From NCBI GenBank assembly GCA_964247055.1, contig OZ176051.1:6944001-7008000 (forward strand): a DNA stretch of 64,000 bases. The letters are read 5' to 3'. Below, in pieces: positions 1 through 11,581 of the stretch. Position numbers and translations under genes: made by a program. Below the pieces are notes generated by a model. It made no database searches, was not told where the DNA came from, and saw only the letters and a program-made list of their open reading frames with translations. Every line of letters begins with the position of its first letter. Position 1 is the first letter of the stretch. Origin of the DNA: Paragordius varius (taxonomy: Eukaryota; Nematomorpha).

Positions 1-489
1 GGTTCTGATAATATCCCTAAAAAATCCTACGAAACCATAAAAATTTATTTGGCATTTTTCGTAAACAAAATTTTAACCAAATATTTCGTTTTAAACTAGT
101 CGGTAGTTAAAGCCCCATCTTGTGATAAACACGCCACTTTAAATAATACGCAGCTGATAATTTATATAGTGGAAAATCCATTGAACGAATGAGAAATCAT
201 GCACAATTTTAATTTTTACACTTGCACGGATCGTCCTACCCTCAGTTAATTGGTCAAATTAATTTCTTAGACTAGACAAAAATTAGAGGTCACTGCTAGT
301 AGTAAATCGAAATAAAATAATTAAATTATTTATTCAATATATATATCGAAAATTACATTTAAATTATATTGATAAAATACATATGTGTAGAAAACACACA
401 TGTTTTGTTACTTTAAAAAAACTTCGTATTATATTATATATATTTAATAAAAGTGAAAAATAGTATAAATATAAACAAACATAAGATAT
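1..489. other. A+T-rich flank downstream of RNF185
   Basis: This stretch follows the RNF185 stop codon. No open frame of useful length, no family match and no clear repeat is visible on either strand. It probably holds the RNF185 3' UTR and intergenic DNA. Confidence 0.5.
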
Positions 490-2241
490 TTAGGCCAACA
501 AAAGCCATGCTATAAAAAGGAGAGCAACCCAGACAAAGATTTGTGAAAGAAACTGATCATCGGGATAGTAAGGGATGCTATCATATATATAAATATAAAA
601 AAAATACAAATATTAATAATTAAAATAAAATATATGTAATAGATAACTTGTCATGTGAAAAACCAAAAAAATGATAACAAAAACCATGGCTTTTATGCCA
701 ATTTTAATATCTTTTTTTAGAGAAAAATACATTTTCAATATCCTTAGAGAAAAATAAATTTATATTACATAATCATCATCATAAAAGATAGGACTCCAAA
801 TTCGAAATTTTCATACCACAAAGTAATTCATATTGATAATATTTATACTTCGTGGAATCTGAGGCGATTTTTTTACGTAACACATGCCCTTGTGTAAAAC
901 TAATGATTTACCAGATCATTAGAAACTGGCCTTTGCCGTTAACGCATTTTCATGCCCCAGCCAACACCGCGGGGAGGTAACAATAGGACTTTAAATAAAA
1001 AAGATTAAAATTCCCATTTTTTATATCAATTATTTTAGAAACAGTTAAAAAATATATAATTTAATAATAACTTGACAAAAGTTCTTCCACACATTTGTCT
1101 AGTAATTTATTTTTGGTATTACTACTATATAATTTTTTATCCAATTTGTATTAGCCACACGCAGTATAAAAAATATTTCTTTGATAATCCTATAATCAAT
1201 ATAGATACATAATAGCACCTGATAATTTTACACCAAGGTATCATTATACTATGTAAAAGCTTAAAAGTTTACAGTTTATGTTTTCTTTTATCTGGTAACA
1301 CATAATTATACAATACCAGTTATGACTGTTCTAGCGTTGGGAACTCCTACTCCTCCACCACCACCGCTTAAATTAAAGAGGGTCGAAATGAATCCAAACG
1401 GAAAAGCACCAATCCCAAAAGACAGGTGAAAAGTGCCTCCCCCATCACCAGATGCCGTCGTATTTTGGGAGGGATAAAAGAGAAAAGAGTCGAAATAATT
1501 CATAAAAGTAGTGTTATTATCAGCAGACGATGCTTTATTTGCTGAACGTTTGGGTGTAGGCCTAGGAGGGCATTTAAATCTATTATTGGTACTATTACTC
1601 TGTTGATGTGATGTGGAATTTGGTTGAGATGGTGATGTTTGTTGCGAAGAAGTAGTGTTTGAGGGGCCTCGACCATACAAAGGAATAACTTTGTCCTGTG
1701 AAATGGGATCTTTACATACGGGGCATTCAGTTCTAGATATAAGATAAAGGATATAGGAATGAGTCAGAAAGGTGTAATTAATAATTAAGAATATAATTAA
1801 TATTTACAGGAAAAAGGTTTTCTGGTTTATTTATATTAGAATAAAAATCCGTAAAGTACTGTCAAATAATTTTGTGATATAAATAAAAAATCAAAATTTA
1901 TAATGGAAAACAAAAAATATTTTCCGTGTATTGAAACTTTTACAAATAAGTCAATAAAAGTAGCATAGTTACTTAAAAGGTTTGGTTTCAAACCATTGGT
2001 AAAGACAGGGCCAGCAAAATAAATGCCCACATAAACTAATGACAGCATCTTTGGCCTGATCCAAACATATATTGCATTCGAAATTAGAGTTTAAATCATT
2101 ATTATTATTATTAACATTTTCAAATTTTTCAGTGTGATTCTTTTTACTCTTTTTATCCATATGTGGTTTATTTATTAATTCTAAAGCGTTATAATACAAA
2201 AATTTACTTGAAAATACGGATAATATATTATTGGGATTCAT
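490..2241 (-). CDS. RNF185: RNF185/RNF5-type membrane RING E3 ubiquitin ligase
   Basis: ER-membrane RING-type E3 ligase; in animals the family acts in ER-associated degradation. Exons on the minus strand: 1973-2241, 1317-1732, 1273-1291 and 490-577, giving about 263 aa (human about 192). The RING is split over exons 1 and 2: [20 protein letters not shown] and [10 protein letters not shown], then [20 protein letters not shown], all nearly identical to human RNF185. A Ser/Asn/Thr-rich linker follows, then the family motif [10 protein letters not shown]. The last exon encodes [20 protein letters not shown], the C-terminal membrane anchor. The 19-nt microexon and the 25-nt intron before it (1292-1316) are inferred because they restore the frame exactly; the rest is firm. 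It starts 136 bp from RNF10 on the other strand. The start Met is the first in the open frame, and a nearer one could be used. Confidence 0.9.
770..985. repeat. Dispersed repeat, copy 1 (inverted relative to copy 2 at 12955-13130)
   Basis: Lies in the last intron of RNF185. About 170 bp matches the reverse complement of 12955-13130. Shared blocks include TACCAC.AAGTAATTCAT, TTTTTTACGTAACAC.TGCCC and ACTAATGATTT. No terminal repeats are obvious; it could be a SINE-like or MITE remnant. Confidence 0.6.
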
Positions 2242-2377
2242 AATAACAATAATATGATTAGCATAAAATCATTTTCATAGTCCGTAAGCAGCTTCTCACC
2301 TATCCTCAATATGACAACAACACAATAAAAGCTAAAATTTCATTATTGTTTAAATTCATCATGGAAAATAGTTATTA
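2242..2377. promoter_or_regulatory. Shared intergenic promoter region, RNF185 / RNF10
   Basis: Only 136 bp separate the proposed start codons of two divergently transcribed RING ligase genes, so a bidirectional promoter is likely. No clear TATA box or other named site is visible. The promoter role is inferred from layout only. Confidence 0.5.
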
Positions 2378-5300
2378 ATGAACAAAACAAGCGAAACAAA
2401 TACTTTTTATTCAGACCGCTGGTCTTCACATAAATTTCAATGGCTGAAAAATATTTTTATCAGCCACAAACATTACGTAAAAATGGATCTTCTGGATCAC
2501 TGACGGAAGGTTGTTTTATCAATTTATATAATAGATAACCATAAGAGAATTAACGATTCCAAATATATTAAAGTTACATTTATATAATTATGACAGAATA
2601 AATTAATATTTAATTCAAGTGTAAAGAATCATTATAGTAAGAAAAATTTTGACCTGAATTGCAAATATCACCCAAAACATCTCCCACAAAGATCATCTAA
2701 AAATACTAAGGCCCATGATAGTCCTAGGAAACATTGGGAACAATTTTATTCCGCAAATCGTTCCTACAATAAAACGCATTTTATTTTGTCGCATTGTCAA
2801 TTTGTGGTTGGCCACGGATATGACTTAACGCATTTTTCAAATGGCGAAATCGATTGGAGTAATGTTGAGCAATTGGTAAACTTTTATAGATTTGTCTATC
2901 TCAATGGAAATCACTAAAAAAATTTTGATCTCAAGGGCCTACCATAAAATATGCATAACTCTTTGACACATAAGCAGATGTTTATATTTTAAATAGGAAC
3001 ATTAAGAAATTAAACCAAAAATGGGCATAAAAAACTTTTAAGGCCGCGGTTTGAGGATCGCTGGTCATATCTTTTAATGTAAATTCTTTTACATATCAAT
3101 TTAATAGCGTTACAAAGAATTGGTCATCGTTTATTTTTGATCAAGACACCAATTTTTTTGAACACCAGAAAAATAAATCATTTATAGGCTTAATAATATA
3201 CTACCAATTTATACAGTATGAGTAAGTTTATATTACTAGAAATTTATTGCTTATTGCCAAATAGTAAATGCAACAAAAGGCAGTCATTTTGGCTAATACT
3301 AATAAAAAGTGAAAATAACTAAAAGCCAATAATACTGCCCTTTGTTGTATATGTTATTTGGCAATGATTTATAACTTTCTAGCAATGTATACTCACTCAT
3401 ATATACATTGTAGATTTTATGGAGTGAAGAACCGCCAAATTGTCCAATATGTTTATGTGCACCAGTACCAGGTTTATATGAAACTTGGAAATTTATAAAT
3501 TTTAATTTATTTGCAAATACTAATTAATGTTTAACCGTATTTGCTAACGTGATTAAATAATGCACAACTAAATACTTTAAATCATTTAAAAAAATTCTAA
3601 AAGCTTATAAGGATATATAATAAATAAACAGCTTAAATTAGGAGAATGCATAGGATTATATCTATGAATACCACATATAATTACAATATCAAAAGCGCAT
3701 TTTTTTCCATCAAACTATTAGCAAGGATAACGAAATGTGGACACATTTTCTGTTGGCCTTGTGTTTTACATTACTTGGCTTTAGCACAGCAAAATGAAAC
3801 AACTAAAACTTGCCCCATATGTTATGGCGTTAATATTAAGAAGGATGAATTAAAAAGGTTTATTTGTTGTTAAAATGCTTTTATCGTGTAAAAAATTTTT
3901 CTTTTATTTTCTTATATCAATGGCAATTTTATATCTTATTATTTTTATATATATAGTGTCAAAATCAAATTAGCACGAAAATATTCCGAAGGCGATAAAA
4001 TAACTTTTGTGCTTATGCGCCGACAAAAGGGATCCATGATTATTGAACCTTTAATAGATGATAATTTAAATCATGCAAATAATTATCGTTTAAATCTTAA
4101 TGGTAAAATTTATTATAATATATTATCTTTTTTAGATTATATAGGTCTGGACAAATAACAGACTGGTTATTTAAAAAATTTACTTTATATCCTTGTTTAA
4201 CCTTTAATGGTCGATTTTGATGGTATCGATAGAGTTTTTGATTAAAATTCTTGAAAGGTTAATTATGTTTTGGGTATCATTTACAAAATAGAATATTTAA
4301 AAAATTTTTATTTCGAGAATGTTTTCGATAAATTTATATATTTTTTACTTTTTTGTATTAGGCCTTTTTTCCATGGATAATTTTGACAAATCTTTGAAAT
4401 ACGATTCGTGTCACATTTATGACAAAATATTGAAGCCGGATTGGGAACAGCTGATGTGTTTGGCTCAAGATCCTGATAATGTAATTTATTCAATAGGAAT
4501 TATTTATAAATTTATTTTAATCATTTGAATTTATATATGATTCCGCAAAATTAATATTGAATATTTTATAAAATTTTTGATGTTTTTTAGTATTGCGACA
4601 TACCATATATTCAAGAAGCTTTGGAGGACCTTGAAGTAATTATTGTATGATTATCAATAAATTAAAATTTTGGTTAACGCTTTTTTATAATGGTTAATTT
4701 TACCAAATTTTGGGAACGAACGATATTTTATTAATCACCTATTTACAAATCAATTGGGATTATATAGGGTTGGTTACATTTATTTTTCATTATATATATG
4801 AATATCATTTTTGTAAAATGGCAAATGATAGTTATTGAAATTTTGTTAAACCAGCCATTAAAAACTGAAAGTATTCTTATTAATCCGATGAATTATATCA
4901 AAAATACTTTGTTTTTTGCCTTTCATATATACTTTTTTAATTATTTATATAAAAAATATTTTTACTACTATTCATACTTGATAGATACGAATAAGTAAAA
5001 TCAAAACAACCCCAGAAGCAAAAAAATTTAATCACAAGGACACATTGAATGGTGCGGAACTAAGCTCTCATAATCCGAATAATTATTTTTATTTCTATCA
5101 AAGTATTTTTTTTATTAATTATTTGATTCCCAATTTTAAATCTATTTTTCCAAAATATTCTATATTTTTTGTGTGATAGGTATTGATGGACAACCCCTAT
5201 TTTTACATCCAATCAATGTTAAAATGTTATTAGCTCATTATAATTCCGTATATCAAATAGATGAGATTTCAAATGCTCCTCAGTTTAAAAATACTAAAAC

Positions 5301-6133
5301 TAGTGATAATAATGATATAAACGATCCGGTTTTAAACGATAAAATAATTATCAATAACAAATCATCCGAAACGGAGAGTTGGTTAAAATGTCCAAAAATT
5401 TTGGAAAATATGTCTATAGTACAACTTGAACCGAAAGAACAAACGCCGGAGTTTATGAAGCGATTTAGGTATGTTTTTTTGTAGCATTAATTTTATATTG
5501 GAATATTTCTAGGATTCATTTTAATACATCTTTATTTAGATTTTTATCCCATTTACCACTGTACACTGAATTAATGTTTGTTGAAGTGTCATTTTTGTGG
5601 GAAACAAGCTTAAAGTTGGCACCAAATCCTACAAATGATTGTGGTATTATATTTTATATACAATAAGATTAATCAATGATTATTACGTAAAAATCAATGA
5701 CTATTTAAATGAAAAAAATGATTAGCACATGATTTATAAATATGTTAAATTTGTAAGTAGATACAACATAAAGGATTCATTAAGGGTAGTTTGTATATGG
5801 TGTATTTATTACATATTTTTTTAACCATGTGCTTATCATTTTTTCAACCGGATATTCTTTTATTTTTGGTGATAATCATTTGTTAATCTTTCTGTATCTT
5901 GAAAGTATAATTGTTTAACGCACCATTCACAAATAGTTTAAAGGGCTGTTTTAATTTTCGGAGATTTATGAAAAAGTAGGTTAAAATTTACTGATCAACA
6001 CTATTTTTGTAAAACTTACCTCAAACTTTATTTCGGTTTCCATTTTAAGGGAATTATATGGCTTATCCGCCCTTTTTTGCATTAAATCATCGTATTTTTT
6101 ATCATTGATAATCAAATATTATTCCTATATATA

Positions 6134-6167
<34 letters not shown>

Positions 6168-9100
6168 TTTAAAATATATTGGTGCTTTGGTATATAACCA
6201 ATTTTTACCCATTCTCTTTGAACGGGATAAAAAACGCCTTGCATTTCAACAACTTGAACGACTAACACAATATGCATCACAAGATAATGGTTATGATTCA
6301 AAGCATAATAGGAATGGTGGTTTGGATGAACCATTTAGCAAACTTAGTTGTCATGAAATACGTAATTTATATTAGTTTTTTGTTTTTCACTCAAAAGCAC
6401 AGTATGAGTCCCTTTGTTGAATTAAATGCTATCTGGCAATAATTAATGAAAAAATAGTAAATTACCATTTCCCAGTCAAAATAAACGTTTTCCCAGGCAA
6501 TCGAAACGTTTTTCCAGTCAATCAAAACATTTTCCCAGTCAATAAAAACATTTACCCAATCAATAAAAACGTTTTCTCAGTCAACAAAAACGATTTTATT
6601 TTCGATGATAAATATCAAAACAAGATATAAAAATAACTTTTAACCCTTATCAGCGTAATATTAGGATATTATTTTTTATAAAAACTTAATTATTGAATGA
6701 CAATTTTCATAATGACTTATTCTTTAAAAGTTATTTTTTGGCATCTAAGATGTTAAAGATGGTATTTTTATTTTATCGATGGTTGGCATTAATATTTGCG
6801 GCTAACTTAACATCTCTTACGGATGAAATAATAAAATTTAAAATATACCATTTTTATCTCAAAGGTCATTTAACACTTCATATTGGACTTAAACTAATAT
6901 ATATGATATTTATCATTTGGTCCATCGGGGCCCCAACGCAGCATCTTTGTGCGGCCCGCGAAAAATTTAGTAATCCATATGCAAAAATGTGCCCACACTT
7001 ATTTCTTACGCAATTTTTCTGAATGAATCTATTAAAGTACGAACTAAAAAAATTGTTATATTATGTTTGTATTTTACAGATTTATGTCTGATCGAAAAAT
7101 TATATGAATGCCCGTATATATATATATATTTCGAATGCGGAACGGTGTTTTTTCGAATTAAATATGCGGCCCGCGAAGGCATTTTGGACACCCTTGTTTT
7201 AGTCAATTATCCTTTTTATTAAATCAAAAACAATTTTATTAAAAAAATTTTCGCTTGGATATTTTTTCCGACAGTATTTTTATCGACAAACCTGACATGT
7301 TTAAAAACTGTTTTGAAGCATTCCGCAAATATTAATGCCAACTATCGATAAAATAAAAAATACCATCTTAAACATCTCAAATTCCAAATATATAACTTTT
7401 AAAAAATAAGTCATTAATGATTGTGCACTGGAATATACTTGGAAAAATTGTCATTTAATAATTAAGTTTATAAAAAATAATATCCTAATATTACGCTGAT
7501 AAGGGTTAAAAGTTATTTTTATATCTTGTTTTGATATTCATCATCGAAAATAAAACCGTTTTTATGACTGGGAAAACGTTTTTATTGATTAGGAAAATAT
7601 TTTCATTGACAGGGAAAATGTTTCGATTGACTGGGAAAATGTTTCGATTGACTGGGAAAACGTTTCGATTGACTGGGAAAACGTTTCAATTGATTGGGAA
7701 AATGTTTCGATTGACTGGGAAAACGTTTATTTTGACTGGGAAATGGTATATTTAATCATATTGCCTGTATTGTTAAATCAGGTATCTGTCCTAAGTTAAG
7801 ATATTTGGTTTTATTTGGCTCTAATTTATTGCTGTTTTTTGAATAATAAAGGTTAGTATTAAGATTTACATTTAAATACGAAAAACATGAACATTGTTTT
7901 TTTATAATTAGGTAGAATTATTAACCGTTTTTTTATCAATTAAACCTGGGCCTTGCCTTTTTTTAGAAATTAGAATATATGATAAGACTGAGCTAGATAG
8001 ATGACTTTTAAATAATAAAACTCATTAGTGACTGATATTATATGACATAATATTGTTCTATATTAAGCTAAACATAGTTTATAACTGTTTTAATTAAATT
8101 TTTGGTACACTTGTATACACATATTTTCATATATATATATATATATATTAGTAATATTTTATTAACATATAAAATATTATTAATTTAGTGGAGGAATTAA
8201 ACTTAGACAATGAAGATATATTCCCTACTACCAGTGATGCTAAAACATCTGTGTTAAAAGGTATACATTCTTGTTTTAATCTAATATAAGATAATTTAGA
8301 TATGCAACAAGAGATAAATGCGGATTCGGAAACATCGCAATTTTCATTTGCTCAAGTATAATATTGATCTGTAACGATTTTAATTTGCCTATTATATTTG
8401 GTATATGGCTTATAACTTTAGACTATTTATATTTTAACTGTATATTTTACAAAAAAATAATACGGTGTATTTGGGATGTTTTAAAATATTGCACATTTTT
8501 TTAGTGTTTAAACCACTATCATCCGAATAATTATGCGTTTTCCAACAATCTTTCAAAAAACTCTAATAACCTAACTCCTGTACGTCTTTCCAAAAGTCCA
8601 AATTCTTCCTTATTATTTAATGGAACAGACAACACTTCACATAACCTATCCTCTATTCAGGATTCATTTGATGATGAAATTGATCCCGATTTAATACCAT
8701 ATTTAAGAGTTACGCGCCCCGGAGAACCTTTAAAGGGTTATTTTTTTATTCAACAAGTTTTCAATCTAATATTTAAATTAGGAGTGGATGTCCAACACAG
8801 ATGGCTTCGTGGACCGCATTAGAAATATATAGATTTCAAACATAGGATTATATAATCACACAATATAACAATTTTTATGCTAGATTTTGCCAATTATATA
8901 GATTTTATTAGTAAAATTGTTTGAGAAAGATCAATTTTACTAAAATTATTTGATAGCACATTTGCAAATAATAGATTTAATTTTTGGCGGCCGCTAAAGT
9001 CTCGAAAGGCCACACCCGGACCACGGTTGGACATCCCTAATATATATTTATAGTTTAATTTAAAACATGAATTTTATTTTCAAATTATTGTTTTAGTTTA

Positions 9101-9217
9101 AAATTATGATGACCTTTTTGCCATATGTCATTTTTTCTTAAAATATATATTTGTTACATTTTAGAAGGAATCGCGATCGAAAAGAAGATTAGCAAGAAGA
9201 AAGGAGGGAAACGTTAA
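2378..9217 (+). CDS. RNF10: RNF10-like RING-finger E3 ubiquitin ligase
   Basis: RING E3 of the RNF10/MAG2 family. Exons: 2378-2476, 2642-2875, 3414-3471, 3722-3857, 3957-4102, 4362-4480, 4591-4635, 4985-5102, 5180-5468, 5540-5643, 6167-6361, 8189-8260, 8300-8355, 8505-8736, 9165-9217. The phases close into 651 codons. Diagnostic blocks against human RNF10: [14 protein letters not shown] with W..VEQL; the [13 protein letters not shown] then [17 protein letters not shown] and TCPICY; YFYFYQ joined to [25 protein letters not shown]; and a Lys-rich tail [11 protein letters not shown]. Introns are swollen by a MITE (3214-3410), a foldback element (6464-7747) and a hAT-like MITE (8779-9039). Exon 1 is uncertain: the ATG at 2440 opens another frame that I could not join to exon 2, while the ATG at 2378 joins in phase. 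The human protein is longer at both ends. Confidence 0.88.
3214..3410. mobile_element. Palindromic TA-flanked MITE (family M1, copy 1)
   Basis: About 197 bp, largely self-complementary. The left arm reads CAGTATGAGTAAG, then TTGCCAAATAG and CAACAAA; the right arm mirrors these with divergence. TA flanks both ends, which suits a Tc1/mariner-type non-autonomous element. The right end abuts the 3' splice site of RNF10 exon 3. A second copy lies at 53054-53237. Confidence 0.75.
6122..6166. repeat. (TA)n microsatellite ending at an RNF10 splice acceptor
   Basis: An alternating TA tract ends in ATATAG, and this AG is the frame-preserving 3' splice site of RNF10 exon 11 (6167-6361). The usual polypyrimidine stretch is therefore replaced by a TA repeat. 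Confidence 0.7.
6405..6450. mobile_element. Fragment of MITE family M1
   Basis: A short piece with CAGTATGAG, CTTTGTTG and CTGGCAATAATTAAT, matching the arms of the elements at 3214-3410 and 53054-53237. It lies just left of the foldback element at 6464-7747. Confidence 0.5.
6464..7747. mobile_element. Foldback DNA element with 21-bp terminal iterons (subfamily F1)
   Basis: A 1.28-kb element in the intron before RNF10 exon 12. Both ends read ACCATTTCCCAGTC inward. Each end carries tandem 21-bp units, about six on the left and nine on the right, with the core TCGATTGACTGGGAAAACG in opposite orientation. Inside the iterons a longer inverted arm of about 250 bp is shared (6600-6730 against 7390-7540). 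The centre holds pieces resembling hAT ends (GCGGCCCGCGAA at about 6951 and 7170). No transposase is present. The open frame over the right iterons is a by-product of the 21-bp period. Confidence 0.85.
8779..9039. mobile_element. hAT-like MITE in the last RNF10 intron
   Basis: About 260 bp. The left end TAGGAGTGGATGTCCAAC and the right end GTTGGACATCCCTA are imperfect inverted repeats, and GGCGGCCGC lies near the right end, as in many hAT-derived elements. I could not see a clean 8-bp target duplication, so the exact ends are tentative. Confidence 0.6.
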
Positions 9218-10662
9218 AAGAATGATTAATGATATAACTTTTTATAAATATGCTTTTTATGCATAAGAGATTATAATAATATAAATAAATTATACATATT
9301 CACATATTAATAATTTTGATAAATATAATGATGGTGACTAACGGCATCCTGTTAGTGTTTTATTTATAAAAAAATTCAAATTAAATTTTTTTAATATTTA
9401 AAGTTTAGGGTGTCTTTATAATTTTGGCCTATACCTTATATTAGCTATTGCATAAGCTTTATCATGGTAAATTGTTGATTTGGTGAAACTGCATCAAGTA
9501 AATTTACATTTTTAACTCTGACCCATTAAGTTTGACAGATAATTGTCACTTACAAAAAAATTGGTTTTGGATTCAGAGCCTGGTGGCGGATTTAAAGGAA
9601 ATGTTTTAGATCCTATTTTCTATAAATCTAGACAGGCAAGGGTTGAACCTTTTACTTGAATAATAAAATATAATTTTTTGTCCTTTTTTAAAAAGAAAAT
9701 CAGTGACAATCATTAGTTATTCTTTGTAATTGGCATATTTATTCAATTGTTTAGATATAATACCATTATAATATCAAAATGTATATAGGGAGGGAATTCG
9801 AATGTGTTGAAATGCTATATAATGGCCCATATATTCACCGTTCAATGTGATGTAAGCTCCAATTTTTTGATGATGTAATTTTACCCAACACCAAACTTTG
9901 TAACTATAGAATTATACGAGAAAGCAACCAAACAGTTTACTTAGTTAATAAATCCAACATCGTAAACCATTCTTTTAAATTAAGTTCTTTAAATTAAATT
10001 CAAAATTATACAAAAAACTTTGCAGTTTTCCAAGTTGCAACTTATTATGCTAAAGGTTAGATTTAAAGAAAAACAAAACCTTCGATGCTTTCCAAAACTA
10101 GTTTTCTAAAAATAATAAACTTTAATAGATTGATAAGGTCTAAAACTCATCTTTTTTATTCCTCTGACATATTTATAAAATAAATTTGTATTTGAAAATA
10201 ACTATGATATTATTTGATGGGTGTTTGGCAACCTTGACTGAATCAATTATTGGAACGTTTTAATTTTAACTTACAATCGATTAGGTCTTACTGGAACGCA
10301 TGAAAAAATATATTCTCACCCATTGCAAAATTGTAATAAGCCATGAAAACAATATAAAGCCAAAATAAAATAGATATATGAATAATAACTTTAGGCAAAT
10401 CAATTAGACATTAGTAGGGCAAACTAAGTTGTATTATGTTAAAAAAGCATTTATTGTTAATTAATCGAGGTGCAAATTGAATATTAAGGTGAAATCACCA
10501 TCATGACTATTTTTTCATATGAATGTTTGGTGTAATAAATTAAATTAGTATTATAGATTTAGTATTGAAATAATAATTAAAAATTGAAATGAGGTGTTTA
10601 GTATAGAGCTTATGGGTAAATTGACGAGTATTTATATGGATATACTCTGTTGCCGCTATGTT
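9218..10662. other. Intergenic, RNF10 to NDUFA4-like gene (convergent)
   Basis: A+T-rich DNA with no convincing coding frame. AATAAA-type polyadenylation signals occur shortly after the RNF10 stop (about 9283). The segment 9560-9655 is more G+C-rich and may be an old repeat, but no partner copy was found here. Confidence 0.5.
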
Positions 10663-11447
10663 TTATTGTTTCAACACCTTTTTAAGTTCTTCCAATTCAG
10701 GGATTTTACGGGCACCCTCGTATGGAACATACAACTATATTTATAATAAAATATATATAATTAAAAAATGGATAACAGGTAAAAAATTATTTTTTTAAAA
10801 AATATTTTAGTTTAAATAAGTTTTATCATTTGGAGTTGCAAAGTATGGAAAAAAGATTTTAATTACGCTCATTTATATAATTTATTAAAATTAAATATTT
10901 TTTGGAAAAAAACAGATAAAAAATTTGTTTTCCTTCAAAATAATATTTGTCTCTAATTTTAAGGTGAGTAAAATTTCAATTTTTAAGCTAGATTTTTAAA
11001 TAACCTTCTTAGTTTTTTCAGGGTCAATATGATCCCATGGTTTATCTAAACCATGCCTTTGATCCGCAGTTAATCTAATTATTATATAAAATTTTATTAT
11101 TACAGAACATCGTTTTTAGTAAATAAGCTGTAAAACGTCATAAATATTCCACCACCGAAAGCCAATCCCAATACTGTTAATAATGGTATCAGCTAAAATT
11201 ATTAATATTGACAAAAATACCTCCCAGTATTTTTTTATCGTTTTGACGCTAACAATTGTTTCGGGGGGTGGTTTCACAAAATTAAATTGAGAATAATCTG
11301 AACTTAATTCCTCCTCATGTTTTGCGTGAGTTTGATGATGGGCATGTCTAAAACATTCCTGAACATAAAAAACAGTTAAACCTTTTTTGGTATCAAATAT
11401 GAGGTTCGTAATATATGAATAATATTTGGTGTGATTTTCGATGACAT
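10663..11447 (-). CDS. NDUFA4: NDUFA4 / NMES1-family small mitochondrial membrane protein
   Basis: Small one-pass inner-mitochondrial-membrane protein of the NDUFA4/NMES1 (B12D-like) family; NDUFA4 itself is a cytochrome c oxidase subunit. Exons: 11382-11447, 11221-11358, 11104-11192, 11005-11074, 10663-10734, closing into 144 aa. The family core is clear: LIPLLTVLGLAFGGGIFM, then FYSLFTKNDV, DKPWDHIDPEK, and a tail VPYEGARKIPELEELKKV that aligns best with NMES1. The N-terminal 70 residues are an extension absent from human NDUFA4; they begin MSSKITPNIIHIL and include a His-rich stretch (HAHHQTHAKHEEE), perhaps partly a targeting sequence. Three introns are 23, 28 and 29 nt. Start: the Met at 11447 was preferred over 11564, because the latter would leave only 17 bp to SPCS2. 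Confidence 0.85.
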
Positions 11448-11581
11448 TTTGGCAACAAATAGAGCACTACAACGCACAGCAAACCAAAAAGCGTTAAGAT
11501 GCAAGCAGATTAAAAAACGAATGATTGAAAACCAAAACCTCTGAATACACGAACATTCACACACGTTTTTTTTAAATTATT
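11448..11581. promoter_or_regulatory. Shared intergenic promoter region, NDUFA4-like / SPCS2
   Basis: 134 bp between the start codons of two divergent genes. It is less A+T-biased than its surroundings. No TATA box was recognised; the promoter role is inferred from layout. Confidence 0.5.

Noticed and set aside
2440-2509. Alternative RNF10 first exon starting at 2440
   Set aside because: Its donor leaves one base, and I found no acceptor that joins to exon 2 in frame; the ATG at 2378 joins cleanly. Kept only as an alternative.
7531-7755. Plus-strand 74-codon frame with repeated KMFRLTG
   Set aside because: Translation of the 21-bp iterons at the right end of the foldback element.
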